Assembly (NCBI GenBank): GCA_002215645.1
Contig: NGFI01000007.1
Coordinates: forward strand, 1-64,000
Reading direction: 5' to 3'
From: Gemmatimonadetes bacterium 2013_60CM_65_52
GTDB taxonomy: Bacteria; Gemmatimonadota; Gemmatimonadetes; Gemmatimonadales; Gemmatimonadaceae
Length of the DNA: 64,000 nucleotides
Shown in pieces: positions 43,675 to 51,513 of the stretch. The position numbers and the translations under genes are program-made. Under the pieces are notes generated by a model. It was not told where the DNA came from. It ran no database searches and saw only the letters and a list, made by a program, of their open reading frames with translations. Numbering within the stretch: position 1 is the first letter of the stretch; the number at the start of each line of letters is the position of its first letter.

Positions 43675-45078
43675 TCAGCCGTCGCGTGCGTTGCCGCCTG
43701 GCACGAGCGCCAACTCCGCACCGAGTCGCGCCGCCATCTCGGCTCGACGTCGGGCGACCTCCAGGCCCGTCAGCGTTGCGGACAGCCAGACGCCGCCCGC
43801 GGCGAGCCCGCTCACAATGTCGCTGAAATAGCGCTCGCCGAGGTAGAGGCGTCCGAAACAGACCGCGAGGACGAGTGACAGCGCGAGGAGCGTGACGAGC
43901 ATGCGAATTCGCTCTCCATCCACGAGCAGCACGATGAAGTAGGCAACCAATCCATAGCCGACGAGGCAGGTGAGGGCCTGGCCGCTCGGGGTTCCCATGA
44001 GAATGGGTGTCGGCGGAGCGCCTGCCGCCGGCTGACGAGCAATCAGGCTCTTCATGAACGCGTCGAGCAATACACTTCCGCCCAAAGCGCCGATGACGCC
44101 GATCACGGGAAGCCAGGTGTGACGGCGCCACGCGGCTATGGCACCCAGTGTCAGCCCCGCAAACGCGACGGTGGGAAAGTGTCCCAGCCGATTGATCTGC
44201 GTCCATAGCGCGTCTCGCGCCGGTGTGGCCGTTTCGCGGAGTGCGACCAGGAGACCGATGTCGAACTCCGGCACGCCACGCCGCGTAATCATTGCCTTGA
44301 TGGCCGCACTGAAGATGATGAGCGTCACGAAGCTGAGGCCGAGGCCGAGCGTCAGATTGAGGCCGAGATAGTCGCCCGGGGTAAAGCGTCGAAACAGGAA
44401 CGCGCGCGCCGCGGGCGAGCGCGCTGCAAGCAGGCGAACTGGCGCTGACATCAATATCCGATGCCAGACGGAGCCTTCAGCTCGCCATGCCGCATCGCTT
44501 TCCTCCACGAGCCAGCCGCCAGCCACGACCACTGTGAGTACGATCGCGATCCCAACGGCGACCCCGAAGGCGCCGCGCACGACGCCGTGCGTCATCGCAG
44601 GTGGGTGATGTCCGAAGAAGTAGCCCACGCCACAGAACACCGCGGACCAGATCGCTGACCCGATGGCGTTATAGACGGTGAACGTGCCGAGCGACATCGT
44701 AGACAGGCCCGCCAGGGGCGAGATGAGCATACGCGCGAACGGGATGAACCTGCCGACGACCACGGCGGTACGCCCGTGCCGGTCGAAGAAGCCGCGTGTC
44801 CGCGTGAGCACGGCCGGGTGCACCTTGTGGGAGTGTCGCTCGAAGAATTCACCGCCGCGGCGGCCGGCGATGAAAGCGATCGTGGTTCCCGCTGCCGTGG
44901 CTATCGTCGAGATCAGGAAAACGATTTCCACCGACAACCGGCCGCGAGCGGCAAATGCTGCCGCCGTCACGAGCGTGGTGTCGGTCGGAAACGGGATCGA
45001 CATCCCCTCGCCGAAGATGAAGAGCGCGACGACCCAGTAGCCGTAATCGCTGATCAGCCGGCCAAGATGCTCAACCAT
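43675..45078 (-). CDS. DedA/SNARE-associated membrane protein fused to a degenerate PAP2 domain
   Basis: 467 residues. The N-terminal half (about 1-175) is a DedA-family domain with FGEGMSIPFPTDTTLVTAAA, GRRGGEFFERHSHKVHPAVL and GRFIPFARMLISPLAGLS, the conserved Arg/Gly loop. DedA proteins move undecaprenyl phosphate or other lipids across the membrane. The second half (about 215-445) has six hydrophobic helices and the PAP2 pattern, but motif C2 reads GTPSGQAL (His to Gln) and C3 reads GRLYLGERYFSD (first Ser to Gly, nucleophile His to Arg). Both catalytic histidines are therefore gone. It is likely a lipid transporter with a non-catalytic PAP2-derived half. Orientation is divergent from the active PAP2 gene that follows. 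Confidence 0.85.
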   Translation of the reverse strand: MVEHLGRLISDYGYWVVALFIFGEGMSIPFPTDTTLVTAAAFAARGRLSVEIVFLISTIATAAGTTIAFIAGRRGGEFFERHSHKVHPAVLTRTRGFFDRHGRTAVVVGRFIPFARMLISPLAGLSTMSLGTFTVYNAIGSAIWSAVFCGVGYFFGHHPPAMTHGVVRGAFGVAVGIAIVLTVVVAGGWLVEESDAAWRAEGSVWHRILMSAPVRLLAARSPAARAFLFRRFTPGDYLGLNLTLGLGLSFVTLIIFSAAIKAMITRRGVPEFDIGLLVALRETATPARDALWTQINRLGHFPTVAFAGLTLGAIAAWRRHTWLPVIGVIGALGGSVLLDAFMKSLIARQPAAGAPPTPILMGTPSGQALTCLVGYGLVAYFIVLLVDGERIRMLVTLLALSLVLAVCFGRLYLGERYFSDIVSGLAAGGVWLSATLTGLEVARRRAEMAARLGAELALVPGGNARDG

Positions 45079-45161
45079 AGAAGTGCAGTTCTCTCATGGG
45101 CTTGGCACGGCAGAGGGTGCCCTCTTGATAAGGCGACCCTGTCTGGCACATGTCTCGCCTA

Positions 45162-45175
45162 ATTCATGCATGAAT
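45162..45175. promoter_or_regulatory. Perfect 14-base palindrome upstream of the PAP2 gene
   Basis: ATTCATGCATGAAT sits 31 bases before the PAP2 start and 84 bases before the divergent DedA-PAP2 start, in the shared 128-base gap. It is a candidate operator for either gene; no known motif is recognised. Confidence 0.3.
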
Positions 45176-45206
45176 GGCAATCCTGTCACGCTCGAAGGGT
45201 GATGAA

Positions 45207-46118
45207 ATGGCTCTGTCTGCTTTTCGCATGCGCACGGCGGTCGTCACGATTCTCATCGGCTGCTCGGTGCACACGGCGACCGCACAGGTCGCGCCGCCAA
45301 ATGACGGTCGTACGGTGACGCCGAAGGATACGGCGAACCCGGAGGCGCACAAAACGTTGTTCACGTACCGGGATGCGGCGCTCGCGGCCGGGTTCGCGGC
45401 GCTCACGGTCGCGATGTTCCCTGTGGATCGGCACATCGCCGAAAGTCTTCAGGACCCCGATCTACGCGCGAACCGCTTCCTCGAGCATTCCGCAAAGGGA
45501 GTGGAGGTCATCACGAGCCCCGGCGCGTTCATCATAGGCGGCGGTCTCTACGCCGTCGGGAAGCTCACCGACAAGAAGGATCTTGCCGATCTGGGTTGGC
45601 ATGGTACCGAGGCGGTGATCCTCGCGTCCGGCGTGACGAGCTTTCTCAAGGGTACGCTTGGGCGTGCGCGCCCCTACGTCATGACCGATACGAACCCCAG
45701 CAACTTCAACTTCATGAAGGGGTTCGGACGTGGCACCTACGGATTCAGCCCGGCGGGCCAAAAGCTTTCGGCGAGCGACTATCAGAGCTTTCCGTCGGGA
45801 CACACGACCACGGCGTTTGCCGCCGCCGCCGCCGTTACGAGCGAGACGCAACGGGTGTATCCGCACGCGGTCTGGTTCGTTGCGCCGGTGATGTATGGCG
45901 GCGCGACACTGGTGGGGCTATCCCGGATGTACCACAACAACCACTGGGCGAGCGACGTGGTGCTCGGCGCGGCCATCGGGACGTTCAGCGGCCTCAAGGT
46001 CGTTCGGTATTCGCACGCGCACCCGGACAACAAGGTGGACCGCATTCTCCTGGGGGCCCGTGTGATTCCGCATCCGGATGGTGGGGCGACGCTGGCGCTC
46101 ACCGTGCCCGTACCATAG
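45207..46118 (+). CDS. Exported PAP2-family phosphatase
   Basis: 303 residues from ATG (MALSAFRMRTAVVTIL), with AAGGG seven bases upstream. A cleavable signal peptide ends TATAQ. The PAP2 motifs are complete: KGTLGRARPYVM, SFPSGHTTTAFAAAAAV and SRMYHNNHWASDVVLG. The phosphatase domain (about 85-260) has hydrophobic helices, but a leading signal suggests it sits in the outer membrane or periplasm, as for LpxE/PagP-neighbour PAP2 types in other phyla. It lies next to the DedA-PAP2 fusion gene on the opposite strand, sharing a promoter gap. The substrate is unknown. Confidence 0.85.
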   Translation: MALSAFRMRTAVVTILIGCSVHTATAQVAPPNDGRTVTPKDTANPEAHKTLFTYRDAALAAGFAALTVAMFPVDRHIAESLQDPDLRANRFLEHSAKGVEVITSPGAFIIGGGLYAVGKLTDKKDLADLGWHGTEAVILASGVTSFLKGTLGRARPYVMTDTNPSNFNFMKGFGRGTYGFSPAGQKLSASDYQSFPSGHTTTAFAAAAAVTSETQRVYPHAVWFVAPVMYGGATLVGLSRMYHNNHWASDVVLGAAIGTFSGLKVVRYSHAHPDNKVDRILLGARVIPHPDGGATLALTVPVP

Positions 46119-46192
46119 CGGCGCTGACCGGCAAGGGGTCCCGGTCGTCACTCGGGGGAATCCGACTGTAACACGTGGGTCGGCTCCTCCGT

Positions 46193-46873
46193 ATGGGACA
46201 TATGCTTCAGGCCAGTCAGCCGATTCCCCCTCCGGCGCCGCCAGCGACACCGGTGCCGAATGTCATCTCCACACAGGCGCTGAGCGCGCGTGATGTCCGG
46301 GCGTTGCGGCGCCGCGGCGACGAGCTCTCGCGGCAGATCGAGTCGGCAACGTCGCGCCGCCGCTCGACGCAAAACGCACTCGAGAGCGCTACGGGTGCCA
46401 ACAAGGCAGGACTCGAACAACGCCTCGGTGTGCTCGATGCGCGCATCGCACGACTCGAATTGGACATTGACGAGAACGGCAGATTGCTGTCTTCTCTCGA
46501 GGCGGCTCGTGCTGGATCGAGGGACCCGCTACCGCCCTTTGCGCCCATCAACACCGGTCGGAACATGATTCCCATAGTGATCGTCTTCACGTTGTTCGTC
46601 CTCTCACCAATCGCGATGGCTGTTTCGCGATTCCTCTGGCGTCGCTCGACTCAGCCGCCAATCGCGTCCTCGAATCCGGAACAGGAGCGACGCCTGGAGC
46701 GCATGGAGCAGGCAATCGACTCGATCGCGATCGAGATGGAGCGCGTCTCCGAGGGACAACGATTCGTGACGAAGTTGCTCGCGGAGGGACGTGGCCCGGT
46801 GCCCGTCGCCTCGGGTCAGCCAGCAGCCCAGCCAATCGCGGTCCCCCTGGGCGAGCGGCTCGGCGGGCGCTAG
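46193..46873 (+). CDS. Coiled-coil membrane protein of unknown function
   Basis: 226 residues from the second of several possible starts (a GTG six codons earlier is also possible; none has a clear Shine-Dalgarno). Order: Pro-rich N-terminus, a long charged coiled coil (about 30-100, with ARDVRALRRRGDELSRQIES and LEQRLGVLDARIARLELDID), one transmembrane helix (about 124-148, NMIPIVIVFTLFVLSPIAM), and a cytoplasmic second coiled coil (about 160-205, EQERRLERMEQAIDSIAIEM). I recognise no named family; such layouts are often regulatory or scaffold proteins. It converges on the small gene at 46870, with a four-base tail overlap. Confidence 0.5.
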   Translation: MGHMLQASQPIPPPAPPATPVPNVISTQALSARDVRALRRRGDELSRQIESATSRRRSTQNALESATGANKAGLEQRLGVLDARIARLELDIDENGRLLSSLEAARAGSRDPLPPFAPINTGRNMIPIVIVFTLFVLSPIAMAVSRFLWRRSTQPPIASSNPEQERRLERMEQAIDSIAIEMERVSEGQRFVTKLLAEGRGPVPVASGQPAAQPIAVPLGERLGGR

Positions 46874-47115
46874 GAGCGCCAGCTTATCGCGGCGAGCTCC
46901 TCATCCGAAAGATCCGTCCAGTTCTCCGGATAGTTGCGCACGCGGCGAACGGCGGTCTCGCTGGCAAAGATGAGCGACGTTCCACTGCGGCGATCATATT
47001 CGTCGAAGACCCGCTCGTAAACGCGCCAGCGTTGTCCGTCTTCGTCAACGAACGAGCGTACGCGTGATACGCCGCCGTCCGTGGACTGATCGTTATGATT
47101 GCGCGGGTCGTGCAT
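46870..47115 (-). CDS. Small conserved-looking hypothetical protein
   Basis: 81 residues from ATG (MHDPRNHNDQSTDGG). An acidic and aromatic-rich body (SFVDEDGQRWRVYERVFDEY, then SGTSLIFASETAVRRVRNYP and ENWTDLSDEELAAISWRS) suggests a compact soluble domain. The final segment looks like a short helix with 'LSDEEL'. I cannot assign a function. A longer in-frame extension is not used because it would overlap the start of the divergent methyltransferase gene. Confidence 0.45.
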   Translation of the reverse strand: MHDPRNHNDQSTDGGVSRVRSFVDEDGQRWRVYERVFDEYDRRSGTSLIFASETAVRRVRNYPENWTDLSDEELAAISWRS

Positions 47116-47195
47116 TTGCGCAGGGAACGAGAGCGTTATGGTACGACGGGTGGTCGCACTGTCACGCGAAGCGAAAGGTATAGGGAACTCCGCAC

Positions 47196-47942
47196 GTGTC
47201 CACCTTTTCCGACTATTTCTCCGAGACGGCGCCGTCGTATGCGACGCACCGGCCTCACTATCCTGCGTCCCTGTTCGCGTGGCTCGCTGCGCAAACCGAG
47301 ACCTGCACACGCGCATGGGACTGCGGAACCGGAAGCGGTCAGGCCGCCCAATCGCTCGCCCCTCTCTTTGTTGACGTGCTCGCTAGCGATCCCAGCTATG
47401 CACAGGTATCACACGCCGTAAGAATCTCGAACGTAACCTACGCCGTGATGACCGCCGAGTCGGCGGCGATCGACGATCGCTCCATGAATCTCGTGACGGT
47501 CGCTCAAGCGCTGCATTGGTTCGAGCTTCAACAGTTCTTTGCCGAGGTACGTCGCGTGCTCGTTCCGGGAGGAGTCATCGCGGCGTGGACCTACAAGCTG
47601 CTGAGCATCGACCCCGAGATCGATGCAGTGCTCAACGTCTTCTACTCCGAGACGATGGGTCCGTTCTGGCCGCCTGAGCGTGCGCTGGTGGACGCGGGAT
47701 ATCGCTCGATTCGCTTTCCATTTCGCGAGATCGAGCCTCCCACATTCGTCATGGAAGCAGCCTGGACGCTCGGTCATCTGCGTGGCTTCCTCGACACATG
47801 GTCAGCCGTTACACGCTATCGAAAAGCACTGGGAACGGACCCGGTGGCAGGGCTCATCGACGAGCTCGCCGGTATGTGGGGCCGCCCGGACGTCACGCGC
47901 CGCGTGACCTGGCCCCTTGAATTGCGCGTTGGCAGCGTGTGA
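47196..47942 (+). CDS. Class I SAM-dependent methyltransferase
   Basis: 248 residues from a GTG start (VSTFSDYFSETAPSY). Motif I is WDCGTGSGQAAQSL (SAM-binding glycine loop), motif II region is VLASDPSYAQVSHA, and the motif IV/post block is VTVAQALHWFELQQFF plus VRRVLVPGGVIAAWTY. This matches small methyltransferases of the Trm-/Tmt1-like type acting on small acids or natural products; the substrate is not predictable. It is followed by a terminator-like stem at 48051, so it stands alone between the small hypothetical gene and the two-component system. Confidence 0.8.
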   Translation: MSTFSDYFSETAPSYATHRPHYPASLFAWLAAQTETCTRAWDCGTGSGQAAQSLAPLFVDVLASDPSYAQVSHAVRISNVTYAVMTAESAAIDDRSMNLVTVAQALHWFELQQFFAEVRRVLVPGGVIAAWTYKLLSIDPEIDAVLNVFYSETMGPFWPPERALVDAGYRSIRFPFREIEPPTFVMEAAWTLGHLRGFLDTWSAVTRYRKALGTDPVAGLIDELAGMWGRPDVTRRVTWPLELRVGSV

Positions 47943-48050
47943 GTGGCGTTTCGACGCATGGCTGGCGCAGGTTCTGCGGCATCTGTCAGCGCGCCACCGT
48001 TCCGTGAGGAGTGCCGAGGGACAACGGCGTAGAGCTCGTCGGTCAATCAG

Positions 48051-48074
48051 GCCGGCGGGCTCGCCGCTTTTTTT
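48051..48074 (+). terminator. Terminator-like stem with T7 tract
   Basis: CGGCG-GGCT-CGCCG is followed by C and seven T residues, 110 bases after the methyltransferase stop and 110 before the response-regulator start. The stem is short (five pairs) but the T-run is the best in the window. Confidence 0.5.
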
Positions 48075-48184
48075 CCGGCCGGGCTTTTCAATTCATGCGC
48101 GCAGCGGTTACTTCGCCTCCGTCTTCATTGCGGCCGTGTCCGGTACGATGTTTCCACGACAATTCGCGGTATCCCGCTAGCAGC

Positions 48185-48853
48185 ATGCGCGTGCTGCTGG
48201 TGGAAGACGATAGCGAGCTCGCGCGCGAGGTCGCGGCGGGCCTGCACGGTGGTGGCATCAGCGTCATGCACGCACGCACCGCCCGCGAGGCGCGCCGGCT
48301 CATGGAGCTCGAGTCGCCCGACGTGATCGTGCTCGACGTCATGCTCCCCGGCGAATCGGGATTCGTGATGTGCAAGGCGGTGCGCGACCAGGGCGTCGAC
48401 ACACCGATTCTCATGCTCACGGCGCGCGACGCGGTAGACGACCGCGTGACGGGGCTGGATGCCGGAGCCGACGACTATCTGACCAAACCGTTCGCGCTCC
48501 AGGAGCTCATCGCCCGCATCCACGCCCTCAGCCGGCGACGGAGATCCCTTGCGCCGCGGAGCGTGCAGATTGCGGATCTCGAGATCGATCTCGGTGCGCG
48601 GCGAGCGCGCCGCGGAGGCAACATCATCGAGCTGACCGCGAAGGAATTCGCGCTGCTCGAGTGCTTTGCTCTGCATCCGGACGTCGTGCTGGATCGCGCC
48701 ACCATCACGGCGCACGTGTGGGACGACAATCACGATCCGTTCACCAACGTGCTCGAGGTGCTCGTCCGGAGACTGCGGCGGAAGATCGACGACGCCTACG
48801 AGCCGAAGCTGATCCATACCATGCGTGGGGCGGGATACCGCCTGGGCATTTGA
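48185..48853 (+). CDS. OmpR/PhoB-family response regulator
   Basis: 222 residues from ATG (MRVLLVEDDSELAREV). Receiver domain: acidic pair Asp8-Asp9, phosphoacceptor Asp51 in VIVLDVMLPGESG, Thr in LMLTARDAV, and Lys in LTKPFALQELIARI. C-terminal winged helix: DLEIDLGARRARRGGNIIEL, LTAKEFALLECFALHPDVVL, VLVRRLRRKIDDAYEPKLIH and TMRGAGYRLGI. It is an activator or repressor of transcription, and phosphorylated by the next gene's kinase (stop overlaps the TTG start of that gene). The three efflux genes after the kinase are the obvious target. Confidence 0.93.
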   Translation: MRVLLVEDDSELAREVAAGLHGGGISVMHARTAREARRLMELESPDVIVLDVMLPGESGFVMCKAVRDQGVDTPILMLTARDAVDDRVTGLDAGADDYLTKPFALQELIARIHALSRRRRSLAPRSVQIADLEIDLGARRARRGGNIIELTAKEFALLECFALHPDVVLDRATITAHVWDDNHDPFTNVLEVLVRRLRRKIDDAYEPKLIHTMRGAGYRLGI

Positions 48854-50139
48854 CGGCGGCCGTCACGACCCAGCCTCTGGAGTCGTTGCGTCGTCGCCTG
48901 ACACTGTGGTACGCGGCGACGCTCAGTCTCATTCTGCTGCTGCTCGGCGGCGGCCTCTACGCCATCATCCACTGGCAGTATGCGCGCCAGCTCGACAACT
49001 CGCTGCGCGTCGCGACACGCGAGCTCATTCGCGCGGCGCGCATTCGCGAGATGGAGGCGGCCAACGCGCGCGGCCCGATCGTGGATGCCGTCGATGAGCT
49101 GCACATTCCCGATCGCACGCTGTATCTGCTCGATACCGCGGGAGTCCCCGTCAAGCCAGCGCATGCACGCACCCGCATTCGCGACATCGCGGTCCGGGCC
49201 GCGCATGGGCCGCCCGTCTGGGACGCGTTCGACGCGGGGAACGAGCATACCATCTCGATCCACGCCGAACGGTTTCTGCTGGACAGTGGCGAACCCATGA
49301 TCGCCGTCGTCGCCGCGGATCAACTCGAGCTTGCTGACCGGTACGCGGCGCTCATCGCGGCATTCGGTGGTGTCGCGCTCGCGGCCATCGTGCTCGTGGC
49401 GGGCGGCGGATACTTTCTCGTCCGCAAGGCGACGCTGCCGGCCGAGCGGTCGATGGCGTACACGCGTCGGTTCATGGCTGACGCCGCGCACGAGCTGCGT
49501 ACCCCGATTGCCGTGCTGCGCGCGCGGGCGGAGGTCGCGCTTCAGGAACCACGGTCCACGGATGATTACACGACGGCCTTGCGTGGCATGGAGCACGAGG
49601 CGACGCGCTTGGGGCGTGTCGTGGACGATCTCCTGATGCTCGCGCGAGCGGATTCCGGCGCGCGGCCGGTGGCGCGCGCGCGTTTTTTCCTCGACGACGT
49701 CGTGCTCGACGCGGCAATCTCGGTCCGTGCGTTGGCGCAGGCGTCGAACGTCCAGCTCGAGGTGGATGAATTCGAGGAGACGCCGATCGCAGGCGACGTG
49801 CAGCTCGTGCGTGAGCTGGTGATCGTGCTGCTCGACAATGCGGTGAAGTTCACACCCGCTGGAGGGCTCGTCCGGGTGCGCGTCTATCCCGATCCGGCAC
49901 CGACGTTGAGCGTCGAGGACAGCGGACGCGGCATTCCACCGGACCAACTGCCGTTGGTCTTCGAGCGCTTCTACCGGGGCGATTCGGCACGGCCGCGCGA
50001 GGGGGGCGCGGGTCTTGGACTCTCGATTGCACGGTGGATCGCTTCCGTGCACGATGCCAGGTTGATCCTGACGTCGGAGGTGGACGTGGGGACGCGTGCA
50101 ACAGTGACGTTCCCACGGGCGGGATCAGTGGTCGGCTGA
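48850..50139 (+). CDS. Membrane sensor histidine kinase
   Basis: 429 residues from a TTG that overlaps the response-regulator stop (TTGA); no ATG or GTG gives a complete N-terminus. TM1 (about 19-42) and TM2 (about 172-196) enclose a periplasmic sensor of about 125 residues. No clear HAMP motif follows TM2, only a short linker. HisKA has DAAHELRTPIAVLRARAEVA with His214. HATPase motifs are LVRELVIVLLDNAVKFTPAG (N box), DSGRGIPPDQL (G1), FERFYRGDSA and GAGLGLSIARW (G2). It should phosphorylate the upstream regulator. The signal is unknown; by context it may be efflux-related envelope stress or metal. Confidence 0.92.
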   Translation: MTAAVTTQPLESLRRRLTLWYAATLSLILLLLGGGLYAIIHWQYARQLDNSLRVATRELIRAARIREMEAANARGPIVDAVDELHIPDRTLYLLDTAGVPVKPAHARTRIRDIAVRAAHGPPVWDAFDAGNEHTISIHAERFLLDSGEPMIAVVAADQLELADRYAALIAAFGGVALAAIVLVAGGGYFLVRKATLPAERSMAYTRRFMADAAHELRTPIAVLRARAEVALQEPRSTDDYTTALRGMEHEATRLGRVVDDLLMLARADSGARPVARARFFLDDVVLDAAISVRALAQASNVQLEVDEFEETPIAGDVQLVRELVIVLLDNAVKFTPAGGLVRVRVYPDPAPTLSVEDSGRGIPPDQLPLVFERFYRGDSARPREGGAGLGLSIARWIASVHDARLILTSEVDVGTRATVTFPRAGSVVG

Positions 50140-50149
50140 GCGCTAAACG

Positions 50150-50167
50150 CTGTCATTTGGGTGACAG
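50150..50167. promoter_or_regulatory. Inverted repeat CTGTCA-N6-TGACAG before the second efflux operon
   Basis: A perfect 6-6-6 inverted repeat lies between the kinase stop and the TolC-type start. The regulator upstream is of OmpR type, which often prefers direct repeats, so binding by it is not assured. A hairpin in the mRNA is an alternative. Confidence 0.35.
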
Positions 50168-50190
50168 GTGAACGGACTAGTCTCTACCCT

Positions 50191-51513
50191 GTGATCGACA
50201 CTCTTCTGTTTCCGCGACGGGCTGCGGCGATGCTGCCCGTCGTCTTTCTGATGGGTGCAACGCGGCTGGCCGCACAGCAGCCTGTCACTCGGCAGGACGC
50301 GGAGCGGTCCGCACTGTCTGCCGGGACGAGGGTTGCTCTGGCACGCGCGGATACTGCGGCCGCGCTGGCGCGTCTGCTCACGGCACGCACGCTGCCAAAT
50401 CCGACGCTGAGTGCGAGTGCATCCAAGGCGACGCCGCAGAAACACGTCACGCTCGAGCTACCGATCCTTGATGCGTTGTATACGCGCGGGCCGCGCGTCG
50501 GCCAGGCGAGCGCCGCCGCACGTGCCGCCCGCCTGCTGTATGCCTCGGAACGGCTGGCGGCACTCGTCGAGGTCGACACGACTTATACGAAGGCGCTCGC
50601 CGCGAACGCACGATTCCGTCTATCGAGGCAGACGGCGCGCGACGCCGACAGTCTGCGCAAGATGGCCGTGGCCCGCCGCGATGCCGGCGACGCCAGCGAC
50701 CTCGACGTCGATCTGGCCACCGTCACCGCGGGTCAGCAGACGAACGTCGCGACGAACGATTCCCTCGCATACATGAGTGCGCTCCTTACGGTGCAAACTC
50801 TCATGGGGCTGCGGGCCGACAGTGTCAGCATCACCCTCGCAGACTCGCTCGTGCTGCAACCGCTGGACACCGTGGTCGTACGCCGCCTGATCGATAGCAG
50901 CACGATGGTGGTCGGTATTCCCGTCCCAGCCGCAGGCTCACTGATTACTGCGCAAGGTGATACCGGAGCGGCACGCATCGCGCAGACGCCGGCCGTGCTC
51001 GCCGCAGAGGCCTCTCTCGTTGCCGCCGACCAGGCGGTGGCGCTTCAGCGGCGGTCGGCGTTTCAGCTTCCGGCACTGAGTGTCGGCGTGGAGTGGGGTG
51101 ATCCGTCGGGGAGCGAGCCGGGGCTGTTGCCGCTGATTGGCATCGTGGTTCCACTCCCACTGTTCAACCGAAATCAGGGGCCCATCGCCGAGGCGCGCGC
51201 CGAGCGCGAACGTGCGCGCGTGCAGGTGACGGCGGCGCGGCTCGAGGCGCGCCAGCGACTCATCGAGGCCGTGCGCGAACGAGAACAGCTCATCGCGAAG
51301 GTCGCGCGGGATCGTGACCTCGTGGTGCGCGCGCAGCGCGTGGCGGATCGCTCACTCACGGCGTATCGCGAGGGCGCGTCCGCGCTGCCCGCGGTGCTCG
51401 AAGCGCGCCGCACTGCGCGCGAAGTGCTCCAACAGTACATCGATGATCTTGCCGCGCTGCAGACGGTGAATACCGAGCTGCGTGCGCTCACCCAGTCGAT
51501 CACCGTACCATGA
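50191..51513 (+). CDS. TolC-family outer-membrane efflux protein
   Basis: 440 residues from a GTG; alternative starts are a GTG ten codons upstream and an ATG thirteen codons later, and no Shine-Dalgarno decides. The signal peptide covers LFPRRAAAMLPVVFLMGATR and ends LAAQ. The mature protein has the two-fold repeat of outer-membrane efflux proteins, with ARDAGDASDLDVDLATVTAG and the second-half equivalent AYREGASALPAVLEARRTAR marking equivalent helices. Unlike the TolC-type protein at 2.4 kb it is not a lipoprotein. Its stop overlaps the adaptor start (ATGA). It is the outer duct for the following adaptor and RND pump. Confidence 0.85.
   Translation: MIDTLLFPRRAAAMLPVVFLMGATRLAAQQPVTRQDAERSALSAGTRVALARADTAAALARLLTARTLPNPTLSASASKATPQKHVTLELPILDALYTRGPRVGQASAAARAARLLYASERLAALVEVDTTYTKALAANARFRLSRQTARDADSLRKMAVARRDAGDASDLDVDLATVTAGQQTNVATNDSLAYMSALLTVQTLMGLRADSVSITLADSLVLQPLDTVVVRRLIDSSTMVVGIPVPAAGSLITAQGDTGAARIAQTPAVLAAEASLVAADQAVALQRRSAFQLPALSVGVEWGDPSGSEPGLLPLIGIVVPLPLFNRNQGPIAEARAERERARVQVTAARLEARQRLIEAVREREQLIAKVARDRDLVVRAQRVADRSLTAYREGASALPAVLEARRTAREVLQQYIDDLAALQTVNTELRALTQSITVP

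Noticed and set aside
46127-46147. GACCGG/CCGGTC hairpin after the exported PAP2 gene
   Set aside because: Six pairs with a long loop and no T-run; could be chance in GC-rich DNA.
48370-50139. A single fused frame suggesting response regulator plus kinase in one protein
   Set aside because: The first 480 bases of that frame are out of register with the regulator and shadow it; the kinase starts at TTG 48850, overlapping the regulator stop.
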